Source: Chloroflexota bacterium (GTDB lineage Bacteria; Chloroflexota; Limnocylindria; Limnocylindrales; CSP1-4). From it: a DNA stretch of 7,485 nt. Location: the NCBI GenBank assembly GCA_005881055.1, contig VBHW01000005.1, forward strand, positions 4,112 through 11,596, read 5' to 3'. The translations under genes and the position numbers were made by a program. The notes under the pieces were generated by a model. The model was not told where the DNA came from, did not search any database, and was given only the letters and a program-made list of their open reading frames with translations. Positions 1 through 6,764 of this stretch are shown here, piece after piece (positions within the stretch are counted from its first letter, which is position 1; the number at the start of each line of letters is the position of its first letter).

Positions 1-2
1 CT

Positions 3-86
3 GCGAAGGCAGGCCGCCGCCGTGCCGCCGCCGAGGAGGACGAAGAGGCCGCCGCCCGTCCGGCGCGCCGGCGGAAGAGCGCCTGA
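3..86 (+). CDS. C-terminal tail of an upstream gene, possibly Ku (partial)
   Basis: An open frame enters from the left edge and stops at TGA 84-86, giving 27 residues that begin AKAGRRRAAAEEDEEAAARP and end RRRKSA. The tail is a low-complexity mix of Arg/Lys, Ala and Glu with no fold of its own. Bacterial Ku proteins often end in a basic, disordered, DNA-binding extension of this kind, and ku is very often the gene just before ligD. That neighbour is the main reason for suggesting Ku here. Only 30 bases separate this stop from the ligD start, so the two are probably cotranscribed. A second frame (from base 1 to TAG 100-102) is also open but reads as Pro/Arg-rich noise. The conserved Ku core lies outside the window, so the identity is inference. 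Confidence 0.45.
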   Translation, partial: AKAGRRRAAAEEDEEAAARPARRRKSA

Positions 87-116
87 CCCGATCGCGCGCT
101 AGCCTGAGCGGCGCCC

Positions 117-2876
117 ATGCCGCTCGAGCAGTACCGCAAGAAGCGCGACTTCGCCCGCACGCCGGAACCGGCCGGCGTGCCCCAGCCGACGACGGCCGAG
201 GGCGGCCGCTTCGTCGTCCAGCGCCATCGCGCGACGCGCCTCCACTACGACTTCCGGCTGGAGATCGGCGGCGTGCTCGTCAGCTGGGCGGTGCCGAAGG
301 GCCCATCGCTCGATCCGGACGTGAAGCGCATGGCGATGCACGTGGAGGATCACCCGATCGAGTACCTCGACTTCGAGGGCGTCATCCCGAGGGGCGAGTA
401 CGGCGCCGGTGATGTGATCGTCTGGGACTGGGGCACCTGGCGCCCCGAGGAGCCCGGCCGCGATCCCGAGCGGGAGATCGCGGACGGAGAGCTGAAGTTC
501 CATCTCGACGGTGAGAAGCTCCGCGGCCGATACACGATCGTCCGGACGAGACCGCTCGACGACGGCTCTGGCGAGCCCTGGCTGCTCATCAAGAAGCGCG
601 ATGACACGGCGGTGGCAGGGTGGGACGTCGAGGCCCACCCGCAGAGCGTCAAGACCGGGCGAACGAACGACGAGGTCAAGGCCAATCGCGACGCCGTCTG
701 GATCTCCAACGCGCCGGCCGGGCAGGCGGAGGTCGACCTGTCCGCCGCCGTCGAGGCGCCGATGCCCGACTTCATCGAGCCGATGAACGCGACGCTGGCG
801 AGCCATCCGTTCGACTCGCCGGCCTGGCTGTTCGAGGTGAAGTGGGACGGCTATCGGGTCGAGGCGGTCGTCCGCGACCGGACCGTCCGGATCTTCACCC
901 GCCGAGGCAACGACGCCGCGACGTACTTCCCGGGCCTGCTGAGCCGGCCGACCTGGATCGCGGCGGAGACCGCGATCGTCGATGGCGAGGTGGTCGCGCT
1001 CGATCCGGATGGCGTCCCGCACTTCGAGCTGCTCCAGCGGCGGATCAGCGGCGACCCCGAGGTCGCCGACGCGCCGCTCATCTACATGGCCTTCGACCTC
1101 CTCTACCTCGACGGTCGGCTGCTGACGAAGGTGCCGACCGAGGACCGGAAGCGACTCCTGCGCAGCGTGCTCCGCGACGGCGGTCCGGTGCGCTATGCGT
1201 CGCACATCGAAGGGGAAGGACGGGCGTTCTTCGAGGCGGCGAAGAAGCAGGGCCTCGAAGGGATCATGGCCAAGGAGCGCCGCAGCAGGTACGAACCGGG
1301 CCGGCGCGTGACGACCTGGCTGAAGCTCAAGGTCCGCCCCGAGCAGGAGCTCGTCGTCGGCGGCTACATCCCGGGGGCCGGGAGCGCGAAGGATCTCGGC
1401 GCGCTCCTCGTCGGCGTGTACGAGGATGGGCGACTCGCGTATGGAGGTCGAGTCGGCAGCGGGCTCACCGGCCGGACGCGGTCGGAGCTGAAGCGCCGGC
1501 TCGACGCGCTCGCGCGGCCGACGCCGCCATTCGACCCGCCTCCACCACGCACTGGCGAGCTGCGGCACGCGGTCTTCGCCGAGCCCGAGATCGTCATCCG
1601 CGCGGAGTTCGCGGACTGGACGCGTGAGGGCACGATCCGCCAGAGCGCGTTCAAGGGGATCGTCGAGGGGCGCGACACGCGGACGATCACCCGGGAACGG
1701 GCGGTCGAGCCACCCGCCGTACGAGCCGCGCCGTCGGGGGACGGCGGCGAAGAAGACGCGCCGGCGGCTGGAAAACGTGCGCGAACGAAAGGTTCGTCGG
1801 CGAAGCATTCCGGCGGACGGTCCCCGAACGCCGCAGGTGGCGACGGCCCGCCGGGAGGCCACGGCAGGCCGAAGGGCACCGAGAAGCCCGCGGCCGCGAC
1901 CGAGGAAGAGCTCGCGGCGCTCGCCCGGCTGGGCCGCGAGGGCTTGTGGCAGGTCGGTGGGCGCGAGCTGAAGCTCACCAACCTCGACAAGGTGCTCTTC
2001 CCACCACGCTCGGGCACGAAGGAGGAGGCGATCACGAAGCGGGAGCTCATCGCCTACTTCGGGCAGATCGGGCCGGCGTTGCTGCCCCACCTCAGGGATC
2101 GGCCCCTGAACCTCAACCGCTTCCCGAACGGCGCCGGAGGGCCGAGCTTCTGGCAGAAGGACCTCCCGGCGACCGCGCCGTCATGGCTCCCGCGCTGGAA
2201 GGAGACGTGGGACGGCACGCACGACGGTCATCAGGTCGGGCCCGAGCATCGCAAGCCGAACATGCACCTGCTCGCCGACGAGGTCGCCACCCTCTGCTGG
2301 CTCGGCAACCAGGCGTCGTTCGAGATCCACGCCTGGACGAGCCTGCTGGATGCACCCGATCGCCCGACCTACGCGCTGATCGACATCGATCCCGGCGACA
2401 AGACGACATGGGACGAGACGCTCGCGCTCGCTCGTCTCTTCCGGACGGCGCTCGGCCACCTTCACGTGACCGCATTCCCGAAAGTGACCGGCAAGCGTGG
2501 CGTCCAGATCTGGATCCCGATCGTGGCGCGCTATACGTTCGGCGAGACGAGCGCCTGGGTGGAGGGCGTCTCACGCGCGGTCGGCGCGATGGTCCCGGAT
2601 ATCGTCTCGTGGGAATGGAGCGTCGCCGACCGGAAGGGTCGCGCTCGGCTCGACTACACGCAGAACGCCTCGATCAAGACGCTCGTCGCCCCGTACGCAG
2701 TCCGGCCGCTGGCCGGCGCCCCGGTGTCGGCGCCGATCGCGTGGGACGAGCTCGACGACCCGGAGCTGCGATCGGACCGGTGGACGATCCGCTCGATCCT
2801 CCCCCGGATCGCCGAACGCGGCGACCTCTTCGCCGGCGCCCTGACGAGCGCGCAGGAGCTCCCGTCGCTGGCGTGA
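117..2876 (+). CDS. ligD: Multifunctional non-homologous end-joining DNA ligase LigD (PE-LIG-POL)
   Basis: ATP-dependent ligase D, 919 residues, which repairs double-strand breaks with Ku. Three domains are visible in order. The 3'-phosphoesterase (about 1-190) has RHRATRLHYDFRLE at 36-49; H37, H43, D45, R47 and H79 match the spacing of the family's metal-site residues. The ligase (about 215-525) has motif I EVKWDGYR with nucleophile K242, DGEV at 289-292, FDLLY at 326-330, EGIMAKE at 381-387 and motif V WLKLKV at 401-406, then an OB domain. A linker of about 70 residues (530-600) is rich in Ala, Gly, Pro and Lys/Arg. The archaeo-eukaryotic-primase-type polymerase (about 605-905) has DID at 756-758, D846 and a VAPY block at 857-860. 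This is the Pseudomonas-type order; mycobacterial LigD is POL-PE-LIG. ATG 117 is supported by the family-like N-terminus, though its ribosome site is weak. Two polymerase motifs differ from consensus (F678-W679 and Q797). It is convergent with the next gene. Confidence 0.97.
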   Translation: MPLEQYRKKRDFARTPEPAGVPQPTTAEGGRFVVQRHRATRLHYDFRLEIGGVLVSWAVPKGPSLDPDVKRMAMHVEDHPIEYLDFEGVIPRGEYGAGDVIVWDWGTWRPEEPGRDPEREIADGELKFHLDGEKLRGRYTIVRTRPLDDGSGEPWLLIKKRDDTAVAGWDVEAHPQSVKTGRTNDEVKANRDAVWISNAPAGQAEVDLSAAVEAPMPDFIEPMNATLASHPFDSPAWLFEVKWDGYRVEAVVRDRTVRIFTRRGNDAATYFPGLLSRPTWIAAETAIVDGEVVALDPDGVPHFELLQRRISGDPEVADAPLIYMAFDLLYLDGRLLTKVPTEDRKRLLRSVLRDGGPVRYASHIEGEGRAFFEAAKKQGLEGIMAKERRSRYEPGRRVTTWLKLKVRPEQELVVGGYIPGAGSAKDLGALLVGVYEDGRLAYGGRVGSGLTGRTRSELKRRLDALARPTPPFDPPPPRTGELRHAVFAEPEIVIRAEFADWTREGTIRQSAFKGIVEGRDTRTITRERAVEPPAVRAAPSGDGGEEDAPAAGKRARTKGSSAKHSGGRSPNAAGGDGPPGGHGRPKGTEKPAAATEEELAALARLGREGLWQVGGRELKLTNLDKVLFPPRSGTKEEAITKRELIAYFGQIGPALLPHLRDRPLNLNRFPNGAGGPSFWQKDLPATAPSWLPRWKETWDGTHDGHQVGPEHRKPNMHLLADEVATLCWLGNQASFEIHAWTSLLDAPDRPTYALIDIDPGDKTTWDETLALARLFRTALGHLHVTAFPKVTGKRGVQIWIPIVARYTFGETSAWVEGVSRAVGAMVPDIVSWEWSVADRKGRARLDYTQNASIKTLVAPYAVRPLAGAPVSAPIAWDELDDPELRSDRWTIRSILPRIAERGDLFAGALTSAQELPSLA
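1704..1916 (+). other. Low-complexity interdomain linker in LigD
   Basis: Residues about 530-600 of LigD, between the OB fold of the ligase and the polymerase domain, are dominated by Ala, Gly, Pro, Lys and Arg and contain none of the ligase or polymerase motifs. This is most likely a disordered, positively charged tether. A basic linker could also touch DNA, but that is inference. The frame stays open and in phase across it, so it is not a frameshift scar. Confidence 0.7.
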
Positions 2877-2904
2877 CGAGCGCGGCTCGACGCGGGCCGA
2901 AAGT

Positions 2905-3630
2905 TCAGGGTGCCCGGAAGAACGCCAGGAGCGGCTCCCCGGTCGAATAGCTCATCGTCGCCGACCGGCGGTCCATCGTGAGCTGCAGGCGGATGCGGAC
3001 CGTGTCGTCGAGCGGGTGGTTCGGGTCGTAGATCGAGAGCGACAGGCTGTCGCGCGACACCTCGTAGCCGTACGCGACGACCTGGTGGTTGAGGCCGAGG
3101 AGGCGCGGGTCCCACGTCGCGGCCCGGACCAGCCCGACCATCGAAAGGTGCCCGGCGTCGACGTCGGCGCGGATCCGCGGCCACTCGCGCCGGACGGTCT
3201 CCACCGGGCGCGGACGCCGCCGCAGGAGGCGGCTCCAGGCCGTCGGGGGATCCGGATGGGCGACCGCGAGGTCGTAGAACCGAAACGGCACGCGACCGAG
3301 CTCGAAGCTGTCGACCTGGCGCCAGACGAGCTCGCGGAAGTGGGGCGAATCACCTTCCGGAGGGTCCACATCCTCCCATCGGGCCATGCCTGCATCGAAG
3401 AGATCGCGCGTCACCGTCGCGAGGCCGCCGCACAGGCCGTCGGCCGCATTGCCGAGGCCGAGGATCGTCCGGCCGCCGAGGCGCAGGAAGATCGTCGCCT
3501 GCGCCGGAAACCGATTGACGAACCGGAGCCCGTTCGTGCTCGGCAGGAATCCCGGGACGGCGTTCGACGACACCCCGGGATCATCGCTCAGGCCCGCTAC
3601 TGCCCGCTGACGACGATGCGTAGCGCCCAT
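2905..3630 (-). CDS. Uncharacterised protein with papain-like Cys/His/Asp motif blocks
   Basis: I do not recognise a named family for this 241-residue protein. Three blocks stand out: GNAADGLCGGLA at 60-71 with C67 followed by small residues, NHQVVAYGYE at 181-190 with H182 opening a predicted beta-strand, and IYDPNHP at 200-206 with D202/N204. Cys at the start of a helix, then His, then Asp/Asn on strands is the order of papain-like and C39-like cysteine peptidase folds. The protein may therefore be a peptidase, an amidase-like enzyme or an inactive relative; this is inference from motif order. C67 is the only cysteine. There is no signal peptide or membrane segment, so it should be cytoplasmic. 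The first 25 or so residues look poorly conserved, and the true start could lie downstream of ATG 3630. It is convergent with ligD (28-bp gap) and divergent from the MerR gene, whose promoter region it shares. The opposite-strand frame over the same bases lacks coherent motifs. Confidence 0.8.
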   Translation of the reverse strand: MGATHRRQRAVAGLSDDPGVSSNAVPGFLPSTNGLRFVNRFPAQATIFLRLGGRTILGLGNAADGLCGGLATVTRDLFDAGMARWEDVDPPEGDSPHFRELVWRQVDSFELGRVPFRFYDLAVAHPDPPTAWSRLLRRRPRPVETVRREWPRIRADVDAGHLSMVGLVRAATWDPRLLGLNHQVVAYGYEVSRDSLSLSIYDPNHPLDDTVRIRLQLTMDRRSATMSYSTGEPLLAFFRAP

Positions 3631-3656
3631 GCAGCGTGACGGTTGGTACCTTCGTT

Positions 3657-3680
3657 AACCTTTACGTGAACGGTAAGGTT
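3657..3680. promoter_or_regulatory. 24-bp imperfect dyad, candidate MerR-family operator
   Basis: The sequence reads AACCTT-TA-CGT-GA-ACG-GT-AAGGTT. Nine of twelve symmetric base pairs match, including six consecutive outer pairs and an inner CGT/ACG. It lies 17 bases before the GTG of the MerR gene and 27 bases before the start of the divergent gene. It overlaps the predicted -35 and spacer of the merR promoter, where MerR-family dimers typically bind. The core resembles the TTTACGT-n-ACGTAAA type of site known for some MerR regulators such as LiuR. Autoregulation by the adjacent gene is inference. Confidence 0.65.
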
Positions 3681-3690
3681 GTGGTAGACT
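3661..3690 (+). promoter_or_regulatory. Predicted leaderless promoter of the MerR-MFS operon
   Basis: The -10 candidate is TAGACT at 3685-3690 (TAnnnT). A -35-like TTTACG lies at 3661-3666, with an 18-base spacer that is largely covered by the dyad. Only six bases separate the -10 from the GTG start at 3697, so transcription should begin at or next to the start codon and give a leaderless mRNA. No Shine-Dalgarno sequence fits in this space. The spacer is slightly longer than the usual 17, in line with MerR-controlled promoters. Confidence 0.55.
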
Positions 3691-3696
3691 GCCGGC

Positions 3697-4266
3697 GTGA
3701 CGCCCACAGCCCAACCCGGCCAGCCGGCCCTGGTCCCGACGACCGAAAACGAGATCCCCAAGCGCCTCCTGCGCATCCAGGAGGTCGCGTCCGAGCTCGG
3801 CCTGACGCCGCGCTCCATCCGCTACTACGAGGAGCTCGGCCTCCTCAGCCCCGCGGCGCGAAGCGAGGGCGCCTACCGTCTTTACGACATCTCGGACGTC
3901 GAGCGGCTGCGCTTCATCAAGCAGCTCCGCGACGACGCCGGCTTCTCGCTCTCCGAGATCGGGCAGCTGCTCGAGGACGAAGCCGCCCGGGCTCGCACGC
4001 GGCAGGCCTTCCACGAGTCGGCCGACCCCGCGGAACGGCGCCTGCTCATCACCGACTCGCTCCGGCGCGCCGATCGACAGGTGGCGATCCTCCGCTCGAA
4101 GGTCGACCGCCTCGAGGAGATGGCGGGCGCCGCCGAGGTGCGCCGCGAGCGCCTCCGAGCGAGGCTCGCGGACATCGACGCAGGGGGCACGGGTGAGCTG
4201 CCCGAGACTGGTGGGTTGCCCGCCGTCGGCGGCAACGGGACTCGCCGGCCGAGCGAACCCGCGTGA
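3697..4266 (+). CDS. MerR-family transcriptional regulator
   Basis: A DNA-binding regulator of 189 residues. The winged helix-turn-helix spans about 25-92: LLRIQEVASELGLTPRSIRY (24-43) contains the recognition helix, followed by YYEELGLL (43-50) and the wing GAYRLYDISDVERL (58-71). A long charged alpha-helix (about 111-160) forms the usual antiparallel dimer coil. The last 30 residues are Gly/Pro-rich and probably disordered. There is no cysteine at all, so it cannot be a CueR/ZntR-type thiolate metal sensor or a SoxR-type Fe-S sensor. There is also no large C-terminal ligand domain, so the inducer is unknown. The GTG start at 3697 sits just after the predicted -10, consistent with a leaderless transcript. 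Its TGA overlaps the GTG of the exporter by four bases, so the two are translationally coupled. It probably controls its own operon through the upstream dyad. Confidence 0.95.
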   Translation: MTPTAQPGQPALVPTTENEIPKRLLRIQEVASELGLTPRSIRYYEELGLLSPAARSEGAYRLYDISDVERLRFIKQLRDDAGFSLSEIGQLLEDEAARARTRQAFHESADPAERRLLITDSLRRADRQVAILRSKVDRLEEMAGAAEVRRERLRARLADIDAGGTGELPETGGLPAVGGNGTRRPSEPA

Positions 4267-5585
4267 CCTCGGCCACCATCGCACAGGGCTGGCGCGCGCT
4301 CCGGCACCGCAACTTCCGGCTGTTCTGGTTCGGCCAGCTCATCAGCCTCGTCGGGACCTGGATGCAGCAGGTCGCGCAGGGCTGGCTCGTCCTGTCGCTG
4401 ACGAACGATCCGTTCATGCTCGGGCTCACGGCCGTGGCGCAGTTCACGCCGGTGCTCGTCCTCGGCCTGTTCGGCGGCATCGTCGCCGACCACCTGCCGA
4501 AGCGGCGCACGCTCGTCGTCACGCAGACGACGGCCATGATCCTTGCCGCGATCCTCGCGATCCTGACGGCGACCCACACCGTCCAGGTCTGGCACATCCT
4601 CGTGCTCGCGCTCCTGCTCGGGGTCTCGAACGCCGTCGACATGCCGACGCGGCAGAGCTTCGTCATCGAGATGGTCGGTCGCGACGACGTCGTCAACGCC
4701 GTTGCCCTGAACTCGGCGATCTTCAACGTCGCCCGGATCGTCGGACCGGCGGTCGCAGGCCTCGCGATCGGTGCGTTCGACATCAGCGTTGCCTTCGCGC
4801 TCAATGCGTTGAGCTTCGTCGCGGTCCTCATCGGGCTGCTCGCGATCCGGGACTCCGAGCTGCGTCCGGTTCCGCCCTCCCAGATGCCGCGGACCGTGCG
4901 GGCCGTCAGGGACGAGCTCGTCGAGGGGCTCACCTACGTCCGTCGGACGCCGCCGGTCCTCCTGGCGACGGCCGTCGTGGCCGTGGCGTCGGCCTTCGGC
5001 CTGAACATGACGGTCCTCGTGCCGCCGTACGCGCGGGACGCGCTCGGGGTTGGCGCGACGGGCTACGGCTTCCTCATGGCCGCGTCGGGTCTCGGCTCGC
5101 TCGCGTCCGCGCTTGCGATCGCCTACCTGCGGCGGCCGCGGATCGCGATCCTCATCGGCGGGGCGCTTGTGCTCGGTCTCCTCGACACCGGGCTCGGCCT
5201 GACGCGGAGCTTCCCGCTCGCGCTCGCCTTCATGTTCGGCCTCGGCGTGGGGGGCATCGCGATGGCGATGACGGGCAACACGACGGTCCAGCTCAACGTT
5301 CCGGATCGGCTCCGCGGCCGGGTCATGGCGGTCTACACCACCCTGTTCGTCGGCTCGACGCCGATCGGCGGCCTCGTGTTCGGGGCCGTGGCGTCACGCT
5401 ACGGCGCGGCGGCGAGCCTGGCGATCAGCGGTGCCCTCACCGTCGTGAGCGCTCTCATTGCCTGGGCGTTCGTCATCCGGGCCGGCGAGCAGGCCCACCG
5501 CTGGGAGGCGATCCGGCGGCCTGTCGATCGGACGGCCGCGGCGGTCGCGGAGGCCGCCCTCGCGGATCCTCGCCGGAGACCGTAG
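4263..5585 (+). CDS. MFS efflux transporter, EntS/MFS_3-like
   Basis: An inner-membrane major facilitator superfamily protein of 440 residues with about 10-12 hydrophobic segments. The N-terminus FRLFWFGQLISLVGTWMQQV (18-37) is typical of the MFS_3/enterobactin-exporter group. Motif A appears as GGIVADHLPKRR (71-82) in the first cytoplasmic loop, with D76 and R81/R82. A second-half signature, VPDRLRGRVMAVYTT (346-360), is also usual for this group. A hydrophilic loop at about 197-228 separates the halves, and a charged tail (408-440) follows the last helix. The likely role is proton-driven export of a small molecule such as a drug, siderophore or metabolite; the substrate cannot be read from the sequence. 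The GTG start overlaps the MerR stop (GTGA), which marks an operon and suggests the regulator senses a transported compound. It ends 32 bases before the stop of the convergent antiporter gene. Confidence 0.93.
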   Translation: MTSATIAQGWRALRHRNFRLFWFGQLISLVGTWMQQVAQGWLVLSLTNDPFMLGLTAVAQFTPVLVLGLFGGIVADHLPKRRTLVVTQTTAMILAAILAILTATHTVQVWHILVLALLLGVSNAVDMPTRQSFVIEMVGRDDVVNAVALNSAIFNVARIVGPAVAGLAIGAFDISVAFALNALSFVAVLIGLLAIRDSELRPVPPSQMPRTVRAVRDELVEGLTYVRRTPPVLLATAVVAVASAFGLNMTVLVPPYARDALGVGATGYGFLMAASGLGSLASALAIAYLRRPRIAILIGGALVLGLLDTGLGLTRSFPLALAFMFGLGVGGIAMAMTGNTTVQLNVPDRLRGRVMAVYTTLFVGSTPIGGLVFGAVASRYGAAASLAISGALTVVSALIAWAFVIRAGEQAHRWEAIRRPVDRTAAAVAEAALADPRRRP

Positions 5586-5623
5586 GGTAGGACTCGCGGA
5601 CTTGCCGGCATAGGGACCTACGG
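5580..5623. terminator. Possible weak hairpin between convergent genes
   Basis: CCGTAGG at 5580-5586 is the exact inverse of CCTACGG at 5617-5623, enclosing a 30-base loop that contains the 8-bp palindrome TGCCGGCA at 5603-5610. The arms overlap both stop codons. No run of T follows on either strand, so this is not a classical intrinsic terminator, and the 7-bp stem could be chance in such GC-rich DNA. Confidence 0.25.
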
Positions 5624-6721
5624 CTGGATCGGCGGGCCGTACCAGACCGACGCGGCGATGACCGCATAGAGGCCGAGGAGCGCCAGGCCCTCGAGCCACG
5701 TCGACTCCCCGTCGAACACGATCGCCAGGGCAAGGATCGCGCTCAGGGCGAGGGACGCCGCGAGCAGGGGGCTGAGGACGAGCGTCAGCGCGCCGCCGCC
5801 GATCACGAGGCTCAGGAGGACGAGCGCGGGCGTCAGGGCGAGCGCCACCTGGAGCGAGCTGTTCAGGATGAGGCTGATGGCGAGGTCGGTGCGGTTGCGC
5901 ATCGCCATCTGGATTCCGACGACGTTCTCGACGGCGTTGCCCGCGATCGCGACGATGACGAGTCCGACGAACGCCTCCGAAATGCCCAGCGTCGCCATCG
6001 CCGGCTTGAGGGCCTCGACGAACCAGTCCGAAACGAACGCCGCCCCCACACCGGCCAGGGCGAGGATGCCGAGGGCCAGCGACAGCGGCCAGGCCTCGTG
6101 CACCGGCGAGTCGATCGCGCTCGCGCCCGGGCCTCCGGAGATCGAGAACGGGATCGACGCGGCGAACACGATGAGGAGGACGATCGACACGAAGACGCTG
6201 ATCTCACGGGCGTGGCCCGCGTCCGGCGCACCGGGAGCCGTGGCCAGGCTCGGGATCGTCAGGGCGGCGACCGCGAGGAGGAGCAGGACGGCGATCGTCC
6301 GGACGGCCGGTGCCTGGAACCGCTGGACGCCGTTGCGCCACCCGCCGAACAGGAACGCGAGCCCGAGGACGAGGAGCGTGTTCGCGAGGATCGAGCCAAC
6401 GAGCGCGGTCTGGACGACGACGACGAGTCCGGCCTGGAGGCTGAAGATCGAGATGAACAGCTCGGGCAGGTTGCCCAGGGCCGACTGGAGGACACCGGTC
6501 GCGCCCGGTCCGAACTTCCGTCCGAGCTGGTCGGTCGCCTCGCCGACGAGGGCGGCGAGGATGGCAAGGGCGATCGCCGATACGACGAACACGAGGACGT
6601 GATCCGCCCCGGCCAGCCGAAGGAGCAGCGTCGCGGCGGCCGCAATGACGGCGAGGACGGTGAGGATCGTCGCCGTCCGGCCGAGCGTGCCGACGAGCGG
6701 TAGAGAGTTGGGCGCTCCCAT
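5618..6721 (-). CDS. Calcium/proton exchanger, CAX/CaCA superfamily
   Basis: A membrane cation antiporter of 367 residues and about 11 hydrophobic segments that should export Ca2+ (or a similar divalent cation) in exchange for H+. The two inverted alpha-repeats that define the CaCA superfamily are visible. Repeat 1 is GNLPELFISI (83-92) with acidic E87, continuing to GSILANTLLVLG (109-120). Repeat 2 is GNAVENVVGI (261-270) with E265, continuing to NSSLQVALAL (287-296). Many CAX proteins have GNAxEH in repeat 2; here the residue after the glutamate is N266 instead of His. A hydrophilic stretch at about 160-172 and another at 194-210 separate the halves. Length is normal for bacterial CAX. ATG 6721 is seven bases from a TATCCT box, which suggests a leaderless mRNA. 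It is divergent from the DUF255 gene and convergent with the MFS gene, and shares no obvious pathway with either. Confidence 0.92.
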   Translation of the reverse strand: MGAPNSLPLVGTLGRTATILTVLAVIAAAATLLLRLAGADHVLVFVVSAIALAILAALVGEATDQLGRKFGPGATGVLQSALGNLPELFISIFSLQAGLVVVVQTALVGSILANTLLVLGLAFLFGGWRNGVQRFQAPAVRTIAVLLLLAVAALTIPSLATAPGAPDAGHAREISVFVSIVLLIVFAASIPFSISGGPGASAIDSPVHEAWPLSLALGILALAGVGAAFVSDWFVEALKPAMATLGISEAFVGLVIVAIAGNAVENVVGIQMAMRNRTDLAISLILNSSLQVALALTPALVLLSLVIGGGALTLVLSPLLAASLALSAILALAIVFDGESTWLEGLALLGLYAVIAASVWYGPPIQP

Positions 6722-6728
6722 CGCCGAG

Positions 6729-6734
6729 AGGATA
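6729..6734 (-). promoter_or_regulatory. -10 box of the antiporter gene (leaderless promoter)
   Basis: On the minus strand the box reads TATCCT (TAnnnT), seven bases before the ATG at 6721. No good -35 or Shine-Dalgarno sequence is visible. The spacing predicts a transcript starting at or within a base or two of the start codon. Confidence 0.5.
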
Positions 6735-6737
6735 CGG

Positions 6738-6755
6738 GGCTCGCGAGGCTCGCGG
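6738..6755. repeat. Two 9-base tandem repeats in the divergent promoter region
   Basis: GGCTCGCGA (6738-6746) is followed directly by GGCTCGCGG (6747-6755), with eight of nine bases identical. They occupy most of the 24 bases between the two divergent -10 boxes, where both -35 regions would fall. The repeats could be a shared operator or simple GC-rich duplication; nothing in the sequence decides this. Confidence 0.4.
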
Positions 6756-6758
6756 CGC

Positions 6759-6764
6759 TACCAT
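6759..6764 (+). promoter_or_regulatory. -10 box of the DUF255 gene (leaderless promoter)
   Basis: TACCAT (TAnnnT) lies seven bases before the ATG at 6772, the same spacing as the antiporter promoter on the other strand. No Shine-Dalgarno sequence is present between the box and the start, so a leaderless transcript is predicted. No clear -35 is seen. Confidence 0.5.

Noticed and set aside
1782..1796. CGAAC-GAAAG-GTTCG inverted repeat inside the LigD linker
   Set aside because: It is a 5-bp stem within an uninterrupted coding frame, with no regulatory context.
99..2090. A 663-codon open frame on the minus strand opposite ligD
   Set aside because: It is antisense to a gene with all ligase and phosphoesterase motifs in place. 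Its product is Arg/Asp/Leu-rich without a recognisable domain, as expected for a shadow frame in very GC-rich DNA.
2877..2889. CGAGC-GCG-GCTCG hairpin after the ligD stop as a terminator
   Set aside because: The stem is only 5 bp and no T-run follows on either strand. Such short inverted repeats are common by chance at this GC content.
3016..3639. A 207-codon plus-strand frame opposite the unassigned gene
   Set aside because: The minus-strand product has coherent hydrophobic strands and Cys/His/Asp blocks. The plus-strand product is Arg/Ala/Pro-rich and has no promoter or ribosome site.
4193..5590. A 465-codon plus-strand frame over the MFS gene
   Set aside because: It is Arg/Pro/Ala-rich with no membrane segments. 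The overlapping frame at 4263-5585 is an unmistakable MFS protein.
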